A DNA stretch of 64,000 nucleotides from Alphaproteobacteria bacterium (GCA_016125165.1 WGMH01000001.1:1-64000); one strand, 5' to 3'; positions 8,592-17,908 are shown, counted from the stretch's first letter. The notes: a model not told the origin generated them from the letters alone. Made by a program: numbers and translations.

Positions 8592-9836
8592 CTATCTGCC
8601 GGTCGGCATCTTGTTGAACGGTACATCCTTGTCCACGCGCACATCCTGGGGCAGACCGAGAACGCGCTCGGCGATGATGTTGCGCAGAATTTCATCCGTG
8701 CCGCCGGCGATGCGAAGGCCCGGCGCGCTCATCCAGCCCATCTGGAATGCACCGGCAGCAGGCGCATCATCGCCCTTCAGCGCACCGACTTCACCTTCAA
8801 GCTCCATGGCGAACGCCGCCAGATCCTGCAGCTTGGCGGCCACGACGATCTTGGCGATAGAGGCTTCGGGCCCCGGCTGTTTGCCCTGACTGAGCGCTGT
8901 CATGGTGCGATAGGTCGTGTATTTCAGACCCGCCGAACGCACATACCAGTCTGCAAGGCGTTCGCGCACCGATGCATTCTTGATCGCGGGGCCGTCTTCC
9001 AGTTCGAGCGTGCGCGCAAGGCCCATCAGCGCCTTTTCATCGAGGCCGCCACCCTGACCGCCGCCCACCGCGAGGCGTTCGTGCATCAGTGTGGTCAGCG
9101 CCACCTGCCAGCCCTGCCCCACTTCACCAAGACGCTGAGAATCCTTCACGCGCAGGTTGGTGAAGAACACTTCGTTGAAACCGCTGCCGCCGGAAGCCTG
9201 CTTGATCGGACGCACTTCCACTGCCGGATCATGCATGTCGATGTAGAACATCGTCAGACCCTTGTGCTTGGGCACATTCGGATCGGTACGGGTGAGTAGA
9301 ATGCCGTAATCGGAGAATTGCGCGCCGGTGGTCCAGATTTTCTGACCGTTGATGACCCATTCATCACCGTCACGTTCGGCCTTCGTGCGCAGGCCCGCAA
9401 CGTCCGAACCCCCTGCCGGCTCGGAGAAGAGCTGGCACCAGATTTCATCACCGCAGACCGCCGGCCAGACATAACGTTTCTTCGCGGCTTCGTCGCCATA
9501 GGCCATCAGGGTTGGAATGCACATGCCAAGACCAATGGCGAACGGCCCGCCGCTCGCGACATCGTATTTTGCCTCTTCCTGGCCAAAGATGATCGACTGC
9601 ATCGGCGTTCCGCCTATGCCGCCCTGTCCTTTTGGCCAGGTGATGCGGGCATAACCGGCCTCGGCCTTCTTCTTTTGCCAGGCCTTTGATGCAGCCATTT
9701 CGGCAGCAGCACCATTTTCCATTTCCGCCATGTCGTCGGCGGATTTCTTGGCGCCGCGCAGCTTGGCGTTTGCGGAAAGCCACTTGTTCGCTTCGGCGCG
9801 GAAGGCGGCTTCTTCGGGGGTATCTTCGAAATCCAT
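8592..9836 (-). CDS. acyl-CoA dehydrogenase, long subunit
   Basis: FAD-dependent acyl-CoA dehydrogenase of 414 residues starting MDFEDTPEEAAF at an ATG at 9836; the open frame upstream of that ATG is read-through of the neighbouring gene. Features are the flavin/substrate block QLFSEPAGGSDVAGL, the WxTGAQF strand (KIWTTGAQFSDYGI) and the C-terminal GGTDEILRNIIAERVLGLP. It catalyses alpha,beta-dehydrogenation of an acyl-CoA and passes electrons to ETF. It is paired with a second, shorter dehydrogenase, an arrangement known for heterotetrameric enzymes acting on bulky CoA esters such as steroid side chains. Confidence 0.9.
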   Translation of the reverse strand: MDFEDTPEEAAFRAEANKWLSANAKLRGAKKSADDMAEMENGAAAEMAASKAWQKKKAEAGYARITWPKGQGGIGGTPMQSIIFGQEEAKYDVASGGPFAIGLGMCIPTLMAYGDEAAKKRYVWPAVCGDEIWCQLFSEPAGGSDVAGLRTKAERDGDEWVINGQKIWTTGAQFSDYGILLTRTDPNVPKHKGLTMFYIDMHDPAVEVRPIKQASGGSGFNEVFFTNLRVKDSQRLGEVGQGWQVALTTLMHERLAVGGGQGGGLDEKALMGLARTLELEDGPAIKNASVRERLADWYVRSAGLKYTTYRTMTALSQGKQPGPEASIAKIVVAAKLQDLAAFAMELEGEVGALKGDDAPAAGAFQMGWMSAPGLRIAGGTDEILRNIIAERVLGLPQDVRVDKDVPFNKMPTGR

Positions 9837-9859
9837 TGTTCTGTTCCTTGTCGCGCGCC

Positions 9860-10987
9860 TTAGGCCGCGTTCGAGAGTTCGAGTTCGGTGACGAGCTTGT
9901 CTTTCCAGGTGCGCTGCGGCCCAAGGTTCAGGGCAAGATCGCGCGAGCGCTTGTAGAAAAGGTGACAGTCCATCTCCCAGGTGAAGCCGATGCCGCCATG
10001 GGTCTGCGTGTTCTCCTTGGAGGCATAGTCGAAGGCCTGCGTGGCCGAAACGCGCGCCGCTGCCGCTGCGAGCGGAAGTTCGCGCGCACCGGTGGATAGC
10101 GCCCATGCGCCGTAATAGGCATTCGAGCGCGCAAGTTCGGTATTCACATACATGTCCGCAAGCTTGTGCTTGATCGCCTGATAGGATGCGATCAGACGCC
10201 CGAAGGCATAACGCTGCATCGCGTAATCCTTCGCCATCACAAGGCAGGCATCCGCGCCGCCAACCTGTTCGAATGCCGTCATCACTGCCGCACGATCGAG
10301 AACCTGCGATGTGTTGCTCCAGCCTTCTCCCGGTTTGCCGAGCGCTTCGGCTGCCGCACCGTTGAACGTGAATTCCGCGTGCTTGCGCGAAGGATCGATG
10401 GAATCCTGCGCGCGGCGCGCAACGCCTTTGCCCTTCAGGTCCACGACGCAAAGCTGAAGTCCGCGTTCGCCCGGCTCATCGGAGCTGCGTGCGAGCACCA
10501 CGGCAAAGTCCGCATCCATGCCGTCGGACACCGCGAGCTTCTTGCCCGTGAGCGTGCCGCCCTTGAATGCGGCGCGCGTGGATTTCGGCGTCACCGCCCC
10601 TGGGCCTTCGCTCCGCGCGAAGCAGCCGATCAGTTCGCCCGCGGCGATCTTCGGCAGATACTTCGCCTTCTGCTCATCGCTGCCCGCAATCATGATCGCT
10701 TCGGCAAAGAGATAGACGGTGGACGAAAAGGGCACAGGCGCCAGCGCGCGGCCGAGTTCTTCAGCGATCACACACAGTTCCAGATAGCCAAGGCCAAGGC
10801 CGCCATGTTCTTCGGGTATGGCGGTTCCCATCCATCCCATGTCGGCGATCTGTTTCCACAGCGTTGCGTCATAGCCGTCGCTGCCTTCGAACACCTTGCG
10901 CACGGTTTTGGTTGTGCACTTTTCGGTGAGGAACTTGCGCGCCTGGTCCTTCAGCAATTTCTGGTCGTCGGAGAAGTCAAAATTCAT
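9860..10987 (-). CDS. acyl-CoA dehydrogenase, short partner subunit
   Basis: 375-residue acyl-CoA dehydrogenase family protein (MNFDFSDDQKLLKDQ...). The GWMGTAIPEEHGGLGLGYLE block is typical, as is the late QTHGGIGFTWEMDCHLFYKR motif often found in the partner subunit of alpha2beta2 dehydrogenases. It is the first gene of the seven-gene operon reading down to 6218, 23 bp before the longer dehydrogenase. That the two form one heteromeric enzyme is inference from pairing. Confidence 0.88.
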   Translation of the reverse strand: MNFDFSDDQKLLKDQARKFLTEKCTTKTVRKVFEGSDGYDATLWKQIADMGWMGTAIPEEHGGLGLGYLELCVIAEELGRALAPVPFSSTVYLFAEAIMIAGSDEQKAKYLPKIAAGELIGCFARSEGPGAVTPKSTRAAFKGGTLTGKKLAVSDGMDADFAVVLARSSDEPGERGLQLCVVDLKGKGVARRAQDSIDPSRKHAEFTFNGAAAEALGKPGEGWSNTSQVLDRAAVMTAFEQVGGADACLVMAKDYAMQRYAFGRLIASYQAIKHKLADMYVNTELARSNAYYGAWALSTGARELPLAAAAARVSATQAFDYASKENTQTHGGIGFTWEMDCHLFYKRSRDLALNLGPQRTWKDKLVTELELSNAA

Positions 10988-11119
10988 GGCGTTTCCGCAC
11001 CCCTTTATTAGCGAATTTCGCGAACATTAGAGGGCGCGCGCGCAAGCGGCAACGACCCCTTAACCGGGGTTTAACAAGGAAGTGCATATCCTTCCGCTAC
11101 GGAATTGGGACGGTGGATA

Positions 11120-11653
11120 ATGGCCAAAGCACAATTTCATAAAAACCAGCGCGTCTATGTACGCCCGGTTGGAACCTGGGCACTTGTAGAGCGCGTCGTG
11201 CCGCATTGGGCCAAAGGTCTCGATGAGCCCCTGCGTGTTTTCTATGACGTCGGTCTTGGCCGCGAATTCGCTGCGGAAGAACTGCAGATGGAGCAGGTCA
11301 CCGTCGATGACAAGACGCACAGCGGCGAACAATGGCGTGTCACGCGTGCGCGCAACAAATGGCAGCCCGCCGAAGATTGCGCGCGCCATCCCGTACCGGG
11401 AACATATCCCGTCGTCGTGACCGGCCATGCCGATTGGGGCGGCTGGCGCGTACCCGGCGCGGAATACGATCTCAATCCCGAACGCATCGAAGAGCAGGCG
11501 CGCCTCATCTCAAGCGCGCCGCAGCTTGCGGGCTTGGCGAAACGCATGATCGAATGGGCGCGCACCTCGGGCGAAGATATGCCGAGCGAACTCGTCAACC
11601 TCGCCCACGATGCGCAGGACATCCTCGCCCATGTGAAGGGCGAGGGGCTGTAA
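11120..11653 (+). CDS. conserved protein of unknown function
   Basis: A 177-residue soluble protein starting MAKAQFHKNQRVYV at an ATG; a TTG at 11105 would add five residues but has no better RBS. It begins with a KOW/SH3-like strand pattern (QRVYVRPVGTWALVERVVP), continues with a beta-rich middle (PGTYPVVVTGHADWGGWRVPG) and ends in helices. No family with a known role is recognised. It is divergent from the acyl-CoA dehydrogenase operon and stands alone. Confidence 0.7.
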   Translation: MAKAQFHKNQRVYVRPVGTWALVERVVPHWAKGLDEPLRVFYDVGLGREFAAEELQMEQVTVDDKTHSGEQWRVTRARNKWQPAEDCARHPVPGTYPVVVTGHADWGGWRVPGAEYDLNPERIEEQARLISSAPQLAGLAKRMIEWARTSGEDMPSELVNLAHDAQDILAHVKGEGL

Positions 11654-11668
11654 AGTTTCAAAAAGCCT

Positions 11669-12061
11669 TCAGTGCCACGCGCCGAGGATGAGGCCGATCA
11701 GCGTGAACTGAACAGTCACGTATCCGCCGTCGATCAACCATAACCTCAGGCTTCTGCGCGCGAACAGATAGTTCGTGCCGAAGCTCGTCGCCACCCAGCC
11801 CGCACCGGCCGCAAAACCCACTGCGGCGCCGAATTTCCAGTCCGCTTCGGGACCAAGGAACATCGCGAACACGAAAGATGCGATCAGCGAAAGCACGAAG
11901 GAAAGCCCGAATATCATCGGCATGTTGCCGCCCTTCGGTTCCGCTCCGGCATTGACCTCGCGCATCCACGCCTTCTGGAACAGCGCGGAATACCAGACGC
12001 CGCCCAGCAGGAACGACGAAAGCGCGGCAGCGATAACGGCAAGAAAATTGACTGGTGGCAT
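11669..12061 (-). CDS. DUF1761 family membrane protein
   Basis: 130-residue protein with four hydrophobic helices starting MPPVNFLAVIAAALSS. The GGVWYSALFQKAWMRE segment after helix 1 is the DUF1761 hallmark. Function unknown. The ATG at 12061 was preferred because the longer frame only reads back into the TetR gene. It lies 14 bp after the TetR stop and probably belongs to the same operon. Confidence 0.82.
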   Translation of the reverse strand: MPPVNFLAVIAAALSSFLLGGVWYSALFQKAWMREVNAGAEPKGGNMPMIFGLSFVLSLIASFVFAMFLGPEADWKFGAAVGFAAGAGWVATSFGTNYLFARRSLRLWLIDGGYVTVQFTLIGLILGAWH

Positions 12062-12075
12062 GACGTTTCCCCTTC

Positions 12076-12681
12076 TTAGTGAACGCGCGCAGGCTTGGCG
12101 CGCTCTTCCAGCATGTCGAAATACTGACGCAGGCACTGCACATTGCGGTCGAAATAGGCGACATCGCGGTGCGTTCGCGCCTGCATGATGCCGCCTTCCA
12201 TGGCGGTCAAAACGAACTCTGCCAGCGCGTGGCGATCTGTGTCACGCGGTATCCGGTCGCCGGCTTCCACGAGGCAGGCTTCAATCGCCTTTACCCAGTT
12301 GGCAAAATTTTCGGCCATCAGAAGCCGCACGCGTTCGTCCGGTTCATGCAGTTCAAGCGCCAGCGAACCGATAGGGCATCCATAGGTGCAATCGGTGGTG
12401 AGAAGATGCGTGCGATAGCTGTTCAGCAGAGCAAAGATTTTCCCGATCGGGTCGCTCACCCCGCTCCAGGCCGGCTGCAGAAGCATTTCGCCGATCCCGT
12501 CACGATAGGTTTCCAGCACGGCTATCAGTACATCCTGCTTTCCGGGAAAGAAGTGATAGAGACTCCCCGAATGAATCTGCGTGCGGCTGAGGATGTCGGC
12601 GATGGAGGTAGAGTTGAACCCCTTGAGCCAGAACAGATCCATCGCAGCAAAGACGATATTGCGGCGCGTATCGGGGCTCAT
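12076..12681 (-). CDS. TetR/AcrR family transcriptional regulator
   Basis: 201 residues starting MSPDTRRNIVFAAMDL. The N-terminal helix-turn-helix reads GFNSTSIADILSRTQIHSGSLYHFF, followed by a variable ligand-binding domain. The start overlaps the SRPBCC stop by 4 bp, so it is co-translated with that gene. Two palindromes in front of the operon fit TetR operators, suggesting autorepression. The ligand is unknown. Confidence 0.9.
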   Translation of the reverse strand: MSPDTRRNIVFAAMDLFWLKGFNSTSIADILSRTQIHSGSLYHFFPGKQDVLIAVLETYRDGIGEMLLQPAWSGVSDPIGKIFALLNSYRTHLLTTDCTYGCPIGSLALELHEPDERVRLLMAENFANWVKAIEACLVEAGDRIPRDTDRHALAEFVLTAMEGGIMQARTHRDVAYFDRNVQCLRQYFDMLEERAKPARVH

Positions 12682-13226
12682 GGCTTCTTTACCTCCGGGG
12701 AACCCGTATCGACAAAGCGCGTGAAGCGTCCAAACTGTTCGCCAAGCACGCTGTTCACCAGCGGTGGCCAGTCCACACCTTCTCCCAGCGGACCCGCCAC
12801 GCGGTAGATCAGCGTCACATCGGTTCCGCCCGCCGCTTTCGCAAAGCTCCAGGTCATCACGCCGGTCGCCGGTTGATCCTGCATGGGTCCAAGCGCGCCT
12901 GAGAGCCGAAGCGTTTTTCCGGGCGCGGCAAAAATCACGCGCATGTGCTGCACCGATCCACCGCGCGGTAACGCCTCGCACCAGCAGCCGCCAGCATTGG
13001 GCTCCAGTGTGAGATTGTGCGCATCGCCAGAGAAGGTGTGCCCCGAACTCCACCACTGGCCCAGTTTTGCCACGGCCGCATAGGTTTCATCGGGTTCGGC
13101 GGCGACATGCGCCTTGAGCGTGATTTCAAACTGGCCTGGCACCGCTTTGGTCACTTCGGCCATCGCGGCCGTCGCTTGCAGAGCGCCAGCCAGCGCCACT
13201 ACCCAGACCCAACGTGACATCGACAT
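12678..13226 (-). CDS. exported SRPBCC/START-like protein
   Basis: 182 residues with a Sec signal peptide (MSMSRWVWVVALAGALQATAAMA, probable cleavage after AMA) and an SRPBCC-type domain: AAEPDETYAAVAKLGQWW near the start and a final amphipathic helix around GEQFGRFTRF. Cytosolic homologues bind hydrophobic ligands; a secreted form would act in the periplasm. It is the first gene of the SRPBCC-tetR-DUF1761 operon, so it is probably part of what the regulator controls. Confidence 0.78.
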   Translation of the reverse strand: MSMSRWVWVVALAGALQATAAMAEVTKAVPGQFEITLKAHVAAEPDETYAAVAKLGQWWSSGHTFSGDAHNLTLEPNAGGCWCEALPRGGSVQHMRVIFAAPGKTLRLSGALGPMQDQPATGVMTWSFAKAAGGTDVTLIYRVAGPLGEGVDWPPLVNSVLGEQFGRFTRFVDTGSPEVKKP

Positions 13227-13236
13227 TCGCCGCCTC

Positions 13237-13285
13237 TTGATTGAATAATCAACTCAAGCCTGCCATCATTTGAGCGATCAATCAA
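13237..13285 (-). promoter_or_regulatory. two TetR-type operator-like palindromes
   Basis: Site 1 at 13237-13252 is TTGATT-GAAT-AATCAA, a perfect 6+6 palindrome. Site 2 at 13270-13285 is TTGAGC-GATC-AATCAA, with the same 16 bp layout and 4 of 6 matching positions in the left arm. Site starts are 33 bp apart, about three helical turns. They lie 11 and 44 bp upstream of the SRPBCC-tetR operon start, the usual place for an autorepressed TetR promoter. Confidence 0.6.
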
Positions 13286-13448
13286 CACGCTGCCTAGAAA
13301 TTAAATTTCAACCCCTTGAAACATCACGCTACTCTCACCATTTCTCTTAAATCCCGACATTTGCGTCCACTTTTAGCACTGGAGCCATGCGCTTCCGGTG
13401 TGCGGACGTATTCGTTAAGACCAGCCGTCCCCACTGATCGAGGCTTTC

Positions 13449-16085
13449 ATGCGTACCGAAGAACCCCGCGCCATCCGCCTGAAGGACTACCGCGCGCCCG
13501 ATTACCGCATCTCCGATATCCACCTCGCCTTCGATCTCGATCCGGAAGCCACGCGCGTCACCGCAGTCTCGAAGGTTTCCCGCGTGGGTGTGGGGAGCGC
13601 CCCGCTGGTGCTGGACGGTGAGCACATGAAGCTCATCTCCGTCGCAATCGACGGGCGCGCGCTCGATGCACGCGAATACACGCTGGGCGAAGAAACGCTC
13701 ATCATCCTGAACCCGCCCGCGGCCTTCATGCTGGAAGTGGTCACGGAGATTTCGCCCGCGAACAACACCTCGCTGCAGGGGCTTTATGTTTCGAAGGGCA
13801 TCTTCTGCACGCAATGCGAAGCAGAAGGCTTCCGCCGCATCACCTATTATCTTGATCGCCCGGATGTGCTCGCGGTTTACACCACGCGCATCACCGCGTC
13901 GAAAAAGGACTATCCGCTGCTGCTTTCGAACGGCAATCCCATCGAAAGCGGCGATCTGCCGGATGGCAAGCATTTCGCCGTGTGGAACGATCCGTTCCCG
14001 AAGCCCTGCTATCTCTTCGCGCTGGTGGCGGGCGATCTCGGCAAGATCGAAGACAGTTTCACCACGATGAGCGGGCGCAAGGTGGATCTGCGCATCTTTG
14101 TCGAACATGGCAATGAGCCGAAGGCGCTCTACGCCATGGATTCGCTCAAGCGCGCGATGAAGTGGGACGAAGAGGCCTATGGCCGCGAATACGATCTCGA
14201 CATCTTCATGATCGTGGCGGTGTCGGCCTTCAATTTCGGCGCGATGGAGAACAAGGGCCTCAACATCTTCAACGACAAGGTGCTGCTCGCCTCCCCCGAA
14301 ACCGCGACGGATGATGATTACGGCCGCATCGAAGGCGTCGTCGCCCACGAATATTTCCACAACTGGACCGGCGACCGCATCACCTGCCGCGACTGGTTCC
14401 AGCTCTCGCTGAAGGAAGGGCTCACGGTATTCCGCGACCAGAATTTCTCGGCGGATATGCGCTCGCGCGGCGTCAAGCGAATCCAGGATGTGCGCATGCT
14501 GCGCATGAGCCAGTTCGTGGAAGATGCCGGCCCGCTCTCCCATCCCGTGCAGCCGGACAGCTACATCACCATCGACAATTTCTACACCGCCACGATCTAT
14601 GAAAAAGGCTCCGAAGTGATCGGCATGCTGAACACGCTGGTGGGCCCGGAAGGTTACCGCAAGGCGACTGATCTCTATTTCGAACGCCATGATGGCGAAG
14701 CCGCCACGGTCGAAGACTGGGTGAAATGTTTTGAAGACGCCTGCGGGCGCGATCTGAAGCAGTTCCGCCTCTGGTATCACCAGTCCGGCACGCCCACCAT
14801 CGAGGCCAAAGGCGCATACGATCCCGCGAAGAAGACCTACGCGCTCACGCTTTCGCAGATCCTTGCGCCGACGCCCGGCCAGCCTACGAAAAAGCCGATG
14901 CACATTCCCGTGCGCATGGGTTTCGTTGCGCCGTCGGGCCGCGCCTTGCCGCTCACGCTCGAAGGCGAAAACGCCATAGGCCCCGAAGAGCGCGTGCTCG
15001 AACTCACCGAGGCCACGCAAACCTTCACCTTCGTGGATGTGACCGAGGAGCCGCTCCTCTCCATTGGCCGCGGCTTCTCCGCGCCGGTGAGTTTCAAGGT
15101 GCCGCTAGACCGCAGGGCGCGCGCGCATCTGATGGGCAAGGATGCCGATCAGTTCAACCGCTGGGAATCCGGCCAGGCGCTCGCCACCGAAATGCTGCTG
15201 GAAATGGCGGACAAGGCGAAAGCGGGCGCAACGCCCGCCACCGATCCCATCTATGTCCAAGCCATCGGCGAGGTGCTGAAGCGCGCAAACGATGATCGCG
15301 CCTTCGCCGCGCTGATGCTGGTGCCGCCGCTCGAAAGCGAACTGGCGCTTGCCCGCTCGCCCGCCGATCCGGATGCCATCAACGCCGCACGCTTGGCAGT
15401 GATCCGCGACATTCAGGCGGCGCATGGCGGCAAGATCGAAGCGCTCTATCGCGAATCTGAGAATACTGGTGATTTCTCGCCGGATGCGGAATCGGCGGGC
15501 CGCCGCGCGCTGCGCAACGTGCTCCTGCGTTTCCTCACCGCCGCCGACGATGAGAATGCCGCCGAGCTTGCCTTCGCGCACTATATGAGCGCCACCAACA
15601 TGACGGACATGATCGCAGGCCTTGCCGCGCTCACCCGCATGGAATCGAAACTTCGCACAGAAGCCTTCGCGCATTTCCATGATCGTTTCAAAACCGATCC
15701 CTTGGTGCTCGACAAATGGATGGGCCTGCAGGCCGGTTCGCCTCGCCCCGGCACGGTGGACGACGTTAAGGCGCTGATGGACCACCCGCATTTCGACTGG
15801 AAGAACCCCAACCGCGTGCGCGCGCTCGTCGGCGCATTCTCGGGCAATCATCTGCGGTTCCACGCGACGGACGGGCGCGGGTATGCGCTGGTGGGCGACA
15901 CCATCCGCAAGCTCGATGGCATCAACCCGCAGGTGGCCGCGCGCATGGCGGGCGCATTCGACTCCATCAGGCGCTACGACGCCGGGCGTCAGGCGCTCAT
16001 GCGGGGGGAGCTTGAGAAGATCGCGGCGAAGAAACCGCTCTCCTCCAACCTCTACGAAGTCGTGTCCAAGATGCTGGGTGGCTGA
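13449..16085 (+). CDS. pepN: aminopeptidase N (M1 family)
   Basis: Zinc metallo-aminopeptidase of 878 residues, the full length of the bacterial PepN group, which trims N-terminal residues from cytosolic peptides. The exopeptidase motif GAMEN lies near residue 263. The zinc site is HEYFH at 300-304 with the third ligand in LKEGLTVF near residue 323. The C-terminal alpha-helical ARM-like domain ends NLYEVVSKMLGG. The ATG at 13449 directly precedes the conserved N-terminal beta domain (RLKDYRAPDYRISDI). Monocistronic, with its own 220 bp upstream region shared with the divergent SRPBCC operon. Confidence 0.95.
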   Translation: MRTEEPRAIRLKDYRAPDYRISDIHLAFDLDPEATRVTAVSKVSRVGVGSAPLVLDGEHMKLISVAIDGRALDAREYTLGEETLIILNPPAAFMLEVVTEISPANNTSLQGLYVSKGIFCTQCEAEGFRRITYYLDRPDVLAVYTTRITASKKDYPLLLSNGNPIESGDLPDGKHFAVWNDPFPKPCYLFALVAGDLGKIEDSFTTMSGRKVDLRIFVEHGNEPKALYAMDSLKRAMKWDEEAYGREYDLDIFMIVAVSAFNFGAMENKGLNIFNDKVLLASPETATDDDYGRIEGVVAHEYFHNWTGDRITCRDWFQLSLKEGLTVFRDQNFSADMRSRGVKRIQDVRMLRMSQFVEDAGPLSHPVQPDSYITIDNFYTATIYEKGSEVIGMLNTLVGPEGYRKATDLYFERHDGEAATVEDWVKCFEDACGRDLKQFRLWYHQSGTPTIEAKGAYDPAKKTYALTLSQILAPTPGQPTKKPMHIPVRMGFVAPSGRALPLTLEGENAIGPEERVLELTEATQTFTFVDVTEEPLLSIGRGFSAPVSFKVPLDRRARAHLMGKDADQFNRWESGQALATEMLLEMADKAKAGATPATDPIYVQAIGEVLKRANDDRAFAALMLVPPLESELALARSPADPDAINAARLAVIRDIQAAHGGKIEALYRESENTGDFSPDAESAGRRALRNVLLRFLTAADDENAAELAFAHYMSATNMTDMIAGLAALTRMESKLRTEAFAHFHDRFKTDPLVLDKWMGLQAGSPRPGTVDDVKALMDHPHFDWKNPNRVRALVGAFSGNHLRFHATDGRGYALVGDTIRKLDGINPQVAARMAGAFDSIRRYDAGRQALMRGELEKIAAKKPLSSNLYEVVSKMLGG

Positions 16086-16096
16086 AAAAGCCCACA

Positions 16097-16187
16097 GATT
16101 CGCAAAAATAAGCTGCGCCGAATCATCTTGACTCGTTTGGGCCGTGACAGCGACTCGCTGAGTCGTATCATCGTTGAGACGCGAATC
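16097..16187 (+). promoter_or_regulatory. cluster of six GANTC (CcrM-type) sites before a histidine kinase
   Basis: Six GANTC pentamers fall in 91 bp: 16097, 16120, 16130, 16152, 16160 and 16183 (first bases). Chance expectation is about one per 256 bp. The segment lies between pepN and the kinase start at 16220. In alphaproteobacteria adenine methylation at GANTC by CcrM tunes cell-cycle-dependent promoters, so methylation-sensitive expression of the kinase is a reasonable inference. Confidence 0.5.
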
Positions 16188-16219
16188 AGTGAAGGGCGGG
16201 CGGGCGAATTCCCGCGTTC

Positions 16220-17875
16220 ATGGCGCACAATTCAGCCGCGTTGGGGCCATTGGAAGCCATCAGACTGGCCGCATCGCGGGCGGTGGATGCTGCGTCGCGC
16301 AGAGTGCGTTTCACCGTGGTGTTGAGCCTGGCGCTGATCGCGGGCAGCTTTGCGAGCGCCGCCCTCATCCAGATGCGGCTCGACCGTGCCCACGCGCTCG
16401 ATCAGGCCGCCTATTTCCAGTCGGTGCGCGCGCGCCAGATCGCCACCGATCTTTCGACGACGCTGGAGCGTTATGCTGCCCTCGGCGTCGCGTTCGCCAA
16501 TGCGCAGGGTGCCGAAAGCTCCGCGGCCCTTGCAGAAGCGGGCGGCCCCGCATTGCGCAATCTTGCGATCCTGGATCGCGACGGCACCCTGCAATCACAG
16601 ATGAAACGCGCTCCGACCGAATTTCTGCCTCTTACCATGGCCGCGCTAGCGGCGGCCAACGCCGGTCGCATGGTGCTGCCTTCGCGCGATGCCAAACATA
16701 TGACAATCGTATTTCGCGCCGGTGATCGTCTGATCGCGGTGCAACTCAATACAGATGCGCTTCTGCCCGGCGCATCGATGGAAGGTGCAGTCGCCGCCAC
16801 GCGAGATGGCCGCATTCTTGTGCTCGGTACCGGTTGGACGGAAATACCCTCCTTCGATACGCTAAGCCTCGCTGGTGCAGCCGAAACACGGAACGTGGAA
16901 TTTTCCGATGGAAACAGGCTTGTCGCCCTGGCTCCTGTACCCGGATGGCCTGCGACTGCGGGTGCGTCCATAGCGACTGGCGAGGCGTTGGGCGCCTGGT
17001 ATGGCGCACTTCCACTCTATCTCTTTTTCATTCTGGGGCCCGGCATAGCTGGCGCAGGTTTGGCCGTCATCTTTGTGCGCGAATTTGAGCGTCGTGCGCG
17101 CGCCGCCAAGGTGGTGAAGAACTTGCGCGCCACGCGGCCTGGGGAAGCAAAGTTGCTGATCCGCCTGGCGGATGCCGAACGACGTGCCGCGGAAGCTGAA
17201 CGATCCAAGGCCGAATTCATTGCACATATGAGCCACGAACTGCGCACGCCGCTGAACGCCGTGATTGGCTTTTCCGAGGTGATTGAGCGTGGAATTTTCG
17301 GTGCGCCAGGACATCCCAAATATGTCGAATATGCGCGCGACATCGGCAACGCGGGACGCAATCTTCATCACAAGATCGGCGACATTCTCGAATTCGCAAA
17401 CGTCGAGGCCGGCAAGGAACACATTGTCACGGAAGCGGTGGACATAGCCGATGCCGCACGCGCGGCCATCGACCGGATCGCCGGCCGCGCCTTCTCGCGC
17501 CGGATTCATCTGACCGTGTCCGTGCCTGACACCGCCATGGCGATAGCCGATGGGCGCGCGGTAAAGCGCATTCTCGGTAATCTTCTCGACAATGCTCTCG
17601 ATTACACAGCGCCCGGCGGACAGATTCGCGTTCAGGTGAAGAATGAGGAAGCAGCCGTATCGGTCAGCATCCGTGACGATGGCTTTGGCTTCACCCAGGC
17701 AGAACTGGAAAAAGCCGGAAAGGCCTTTGCCCGCTTTGATCGACCCGGCGCGGTGACGGGCGCGGGGCTGGGTCTCGCCATTTCCATGGCATTGGCGAGA
17801 CGCATCGATGGCGCACTCTTGCTCAATGGCGGCGCCGGTGGTGCATGTGCCGAACTGCGGCTGACAAAGGCCTAA
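16220..17875 (+). CDS. membrane sensor histidine kinase
   Basis: 551 residues. Helix 1 (about 30-50) and helix 2 (about 255-280) flank a periplasmic sensory domain of about 200 residues with no family I recognise. A coiled-coil-like linker rich in Ala/Glu/Arg leads to the HisKA box HMSHELRTPLNAVIGFSEV with the phospho-accepting His at about 339. The ATPase domain has an N box (NLLDNALDYTAPGG), the G1 box DDGFGF and G2 GAGLGLAIS. The HELRTPLNAVIGFSE form is that of the PleC/DivJ-like group. No response regulator is adjacent, so this is an orphan kinase, which together with the GANTC cluster hints at a cell-cycle or development role (inference). Confidence 0.88.
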   Translation: MAHNSAALGPLEAIRLAASRAVDAASRRVRFTVVLSLALIAGSFASAALIQMRLDRAHALDQAAYFQSVRARQIATDLSTTLERYAALGVAFANAQGAESSAALAEAGGPALRNLAILDRDGTLQSQMKRAPTEFLPLTMAALAAANAGRMVLPSRDAKHMTIVFRAGDRLIAVQLNTDALLPGASMEGAVAATRDGRILVLGTGWTEIPSFDTLSLAGAAETRNVEFSDGNRLVALAPVPGWPATAGASIATGEALGAWYGALPLYLFFILGPGIAGAGLAVIFVREFERRARAAKVVKNLRATRPGEAKLLIRLADAERRAAEAERSKAEFIAHMSHELRTPLNAVIGFSEVIERGIFGAPGHPKYVEYARDIGNAGRNLHHKIGDILEFANVEAGKEHIVTEAVDIADAARAAIDRIAGRAFSRRIHLTVSVPDTAMAIADGRAVKRILGNLLDNALDYTAPGGQIRVQVKNEEAAVSVSIRDDGFGFTQAELEKAGKAFARFDRPGAVTGAGLGLAISMALARRIDGALLLNGGAGGACAELRLTKA

Positions 17876-17908
17876 GCAACTTCAGGCGTTTCCTCGCGCT
17901 GCCAGCGC

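Noticed and set aside
13347-15020. 557-codon open frame antisense to pepN
   Set aside because: Shadow of GC-rich codon bias; composition is His/Arg rich with no domain, while pepN on the other strand is complete with zinc motifs.
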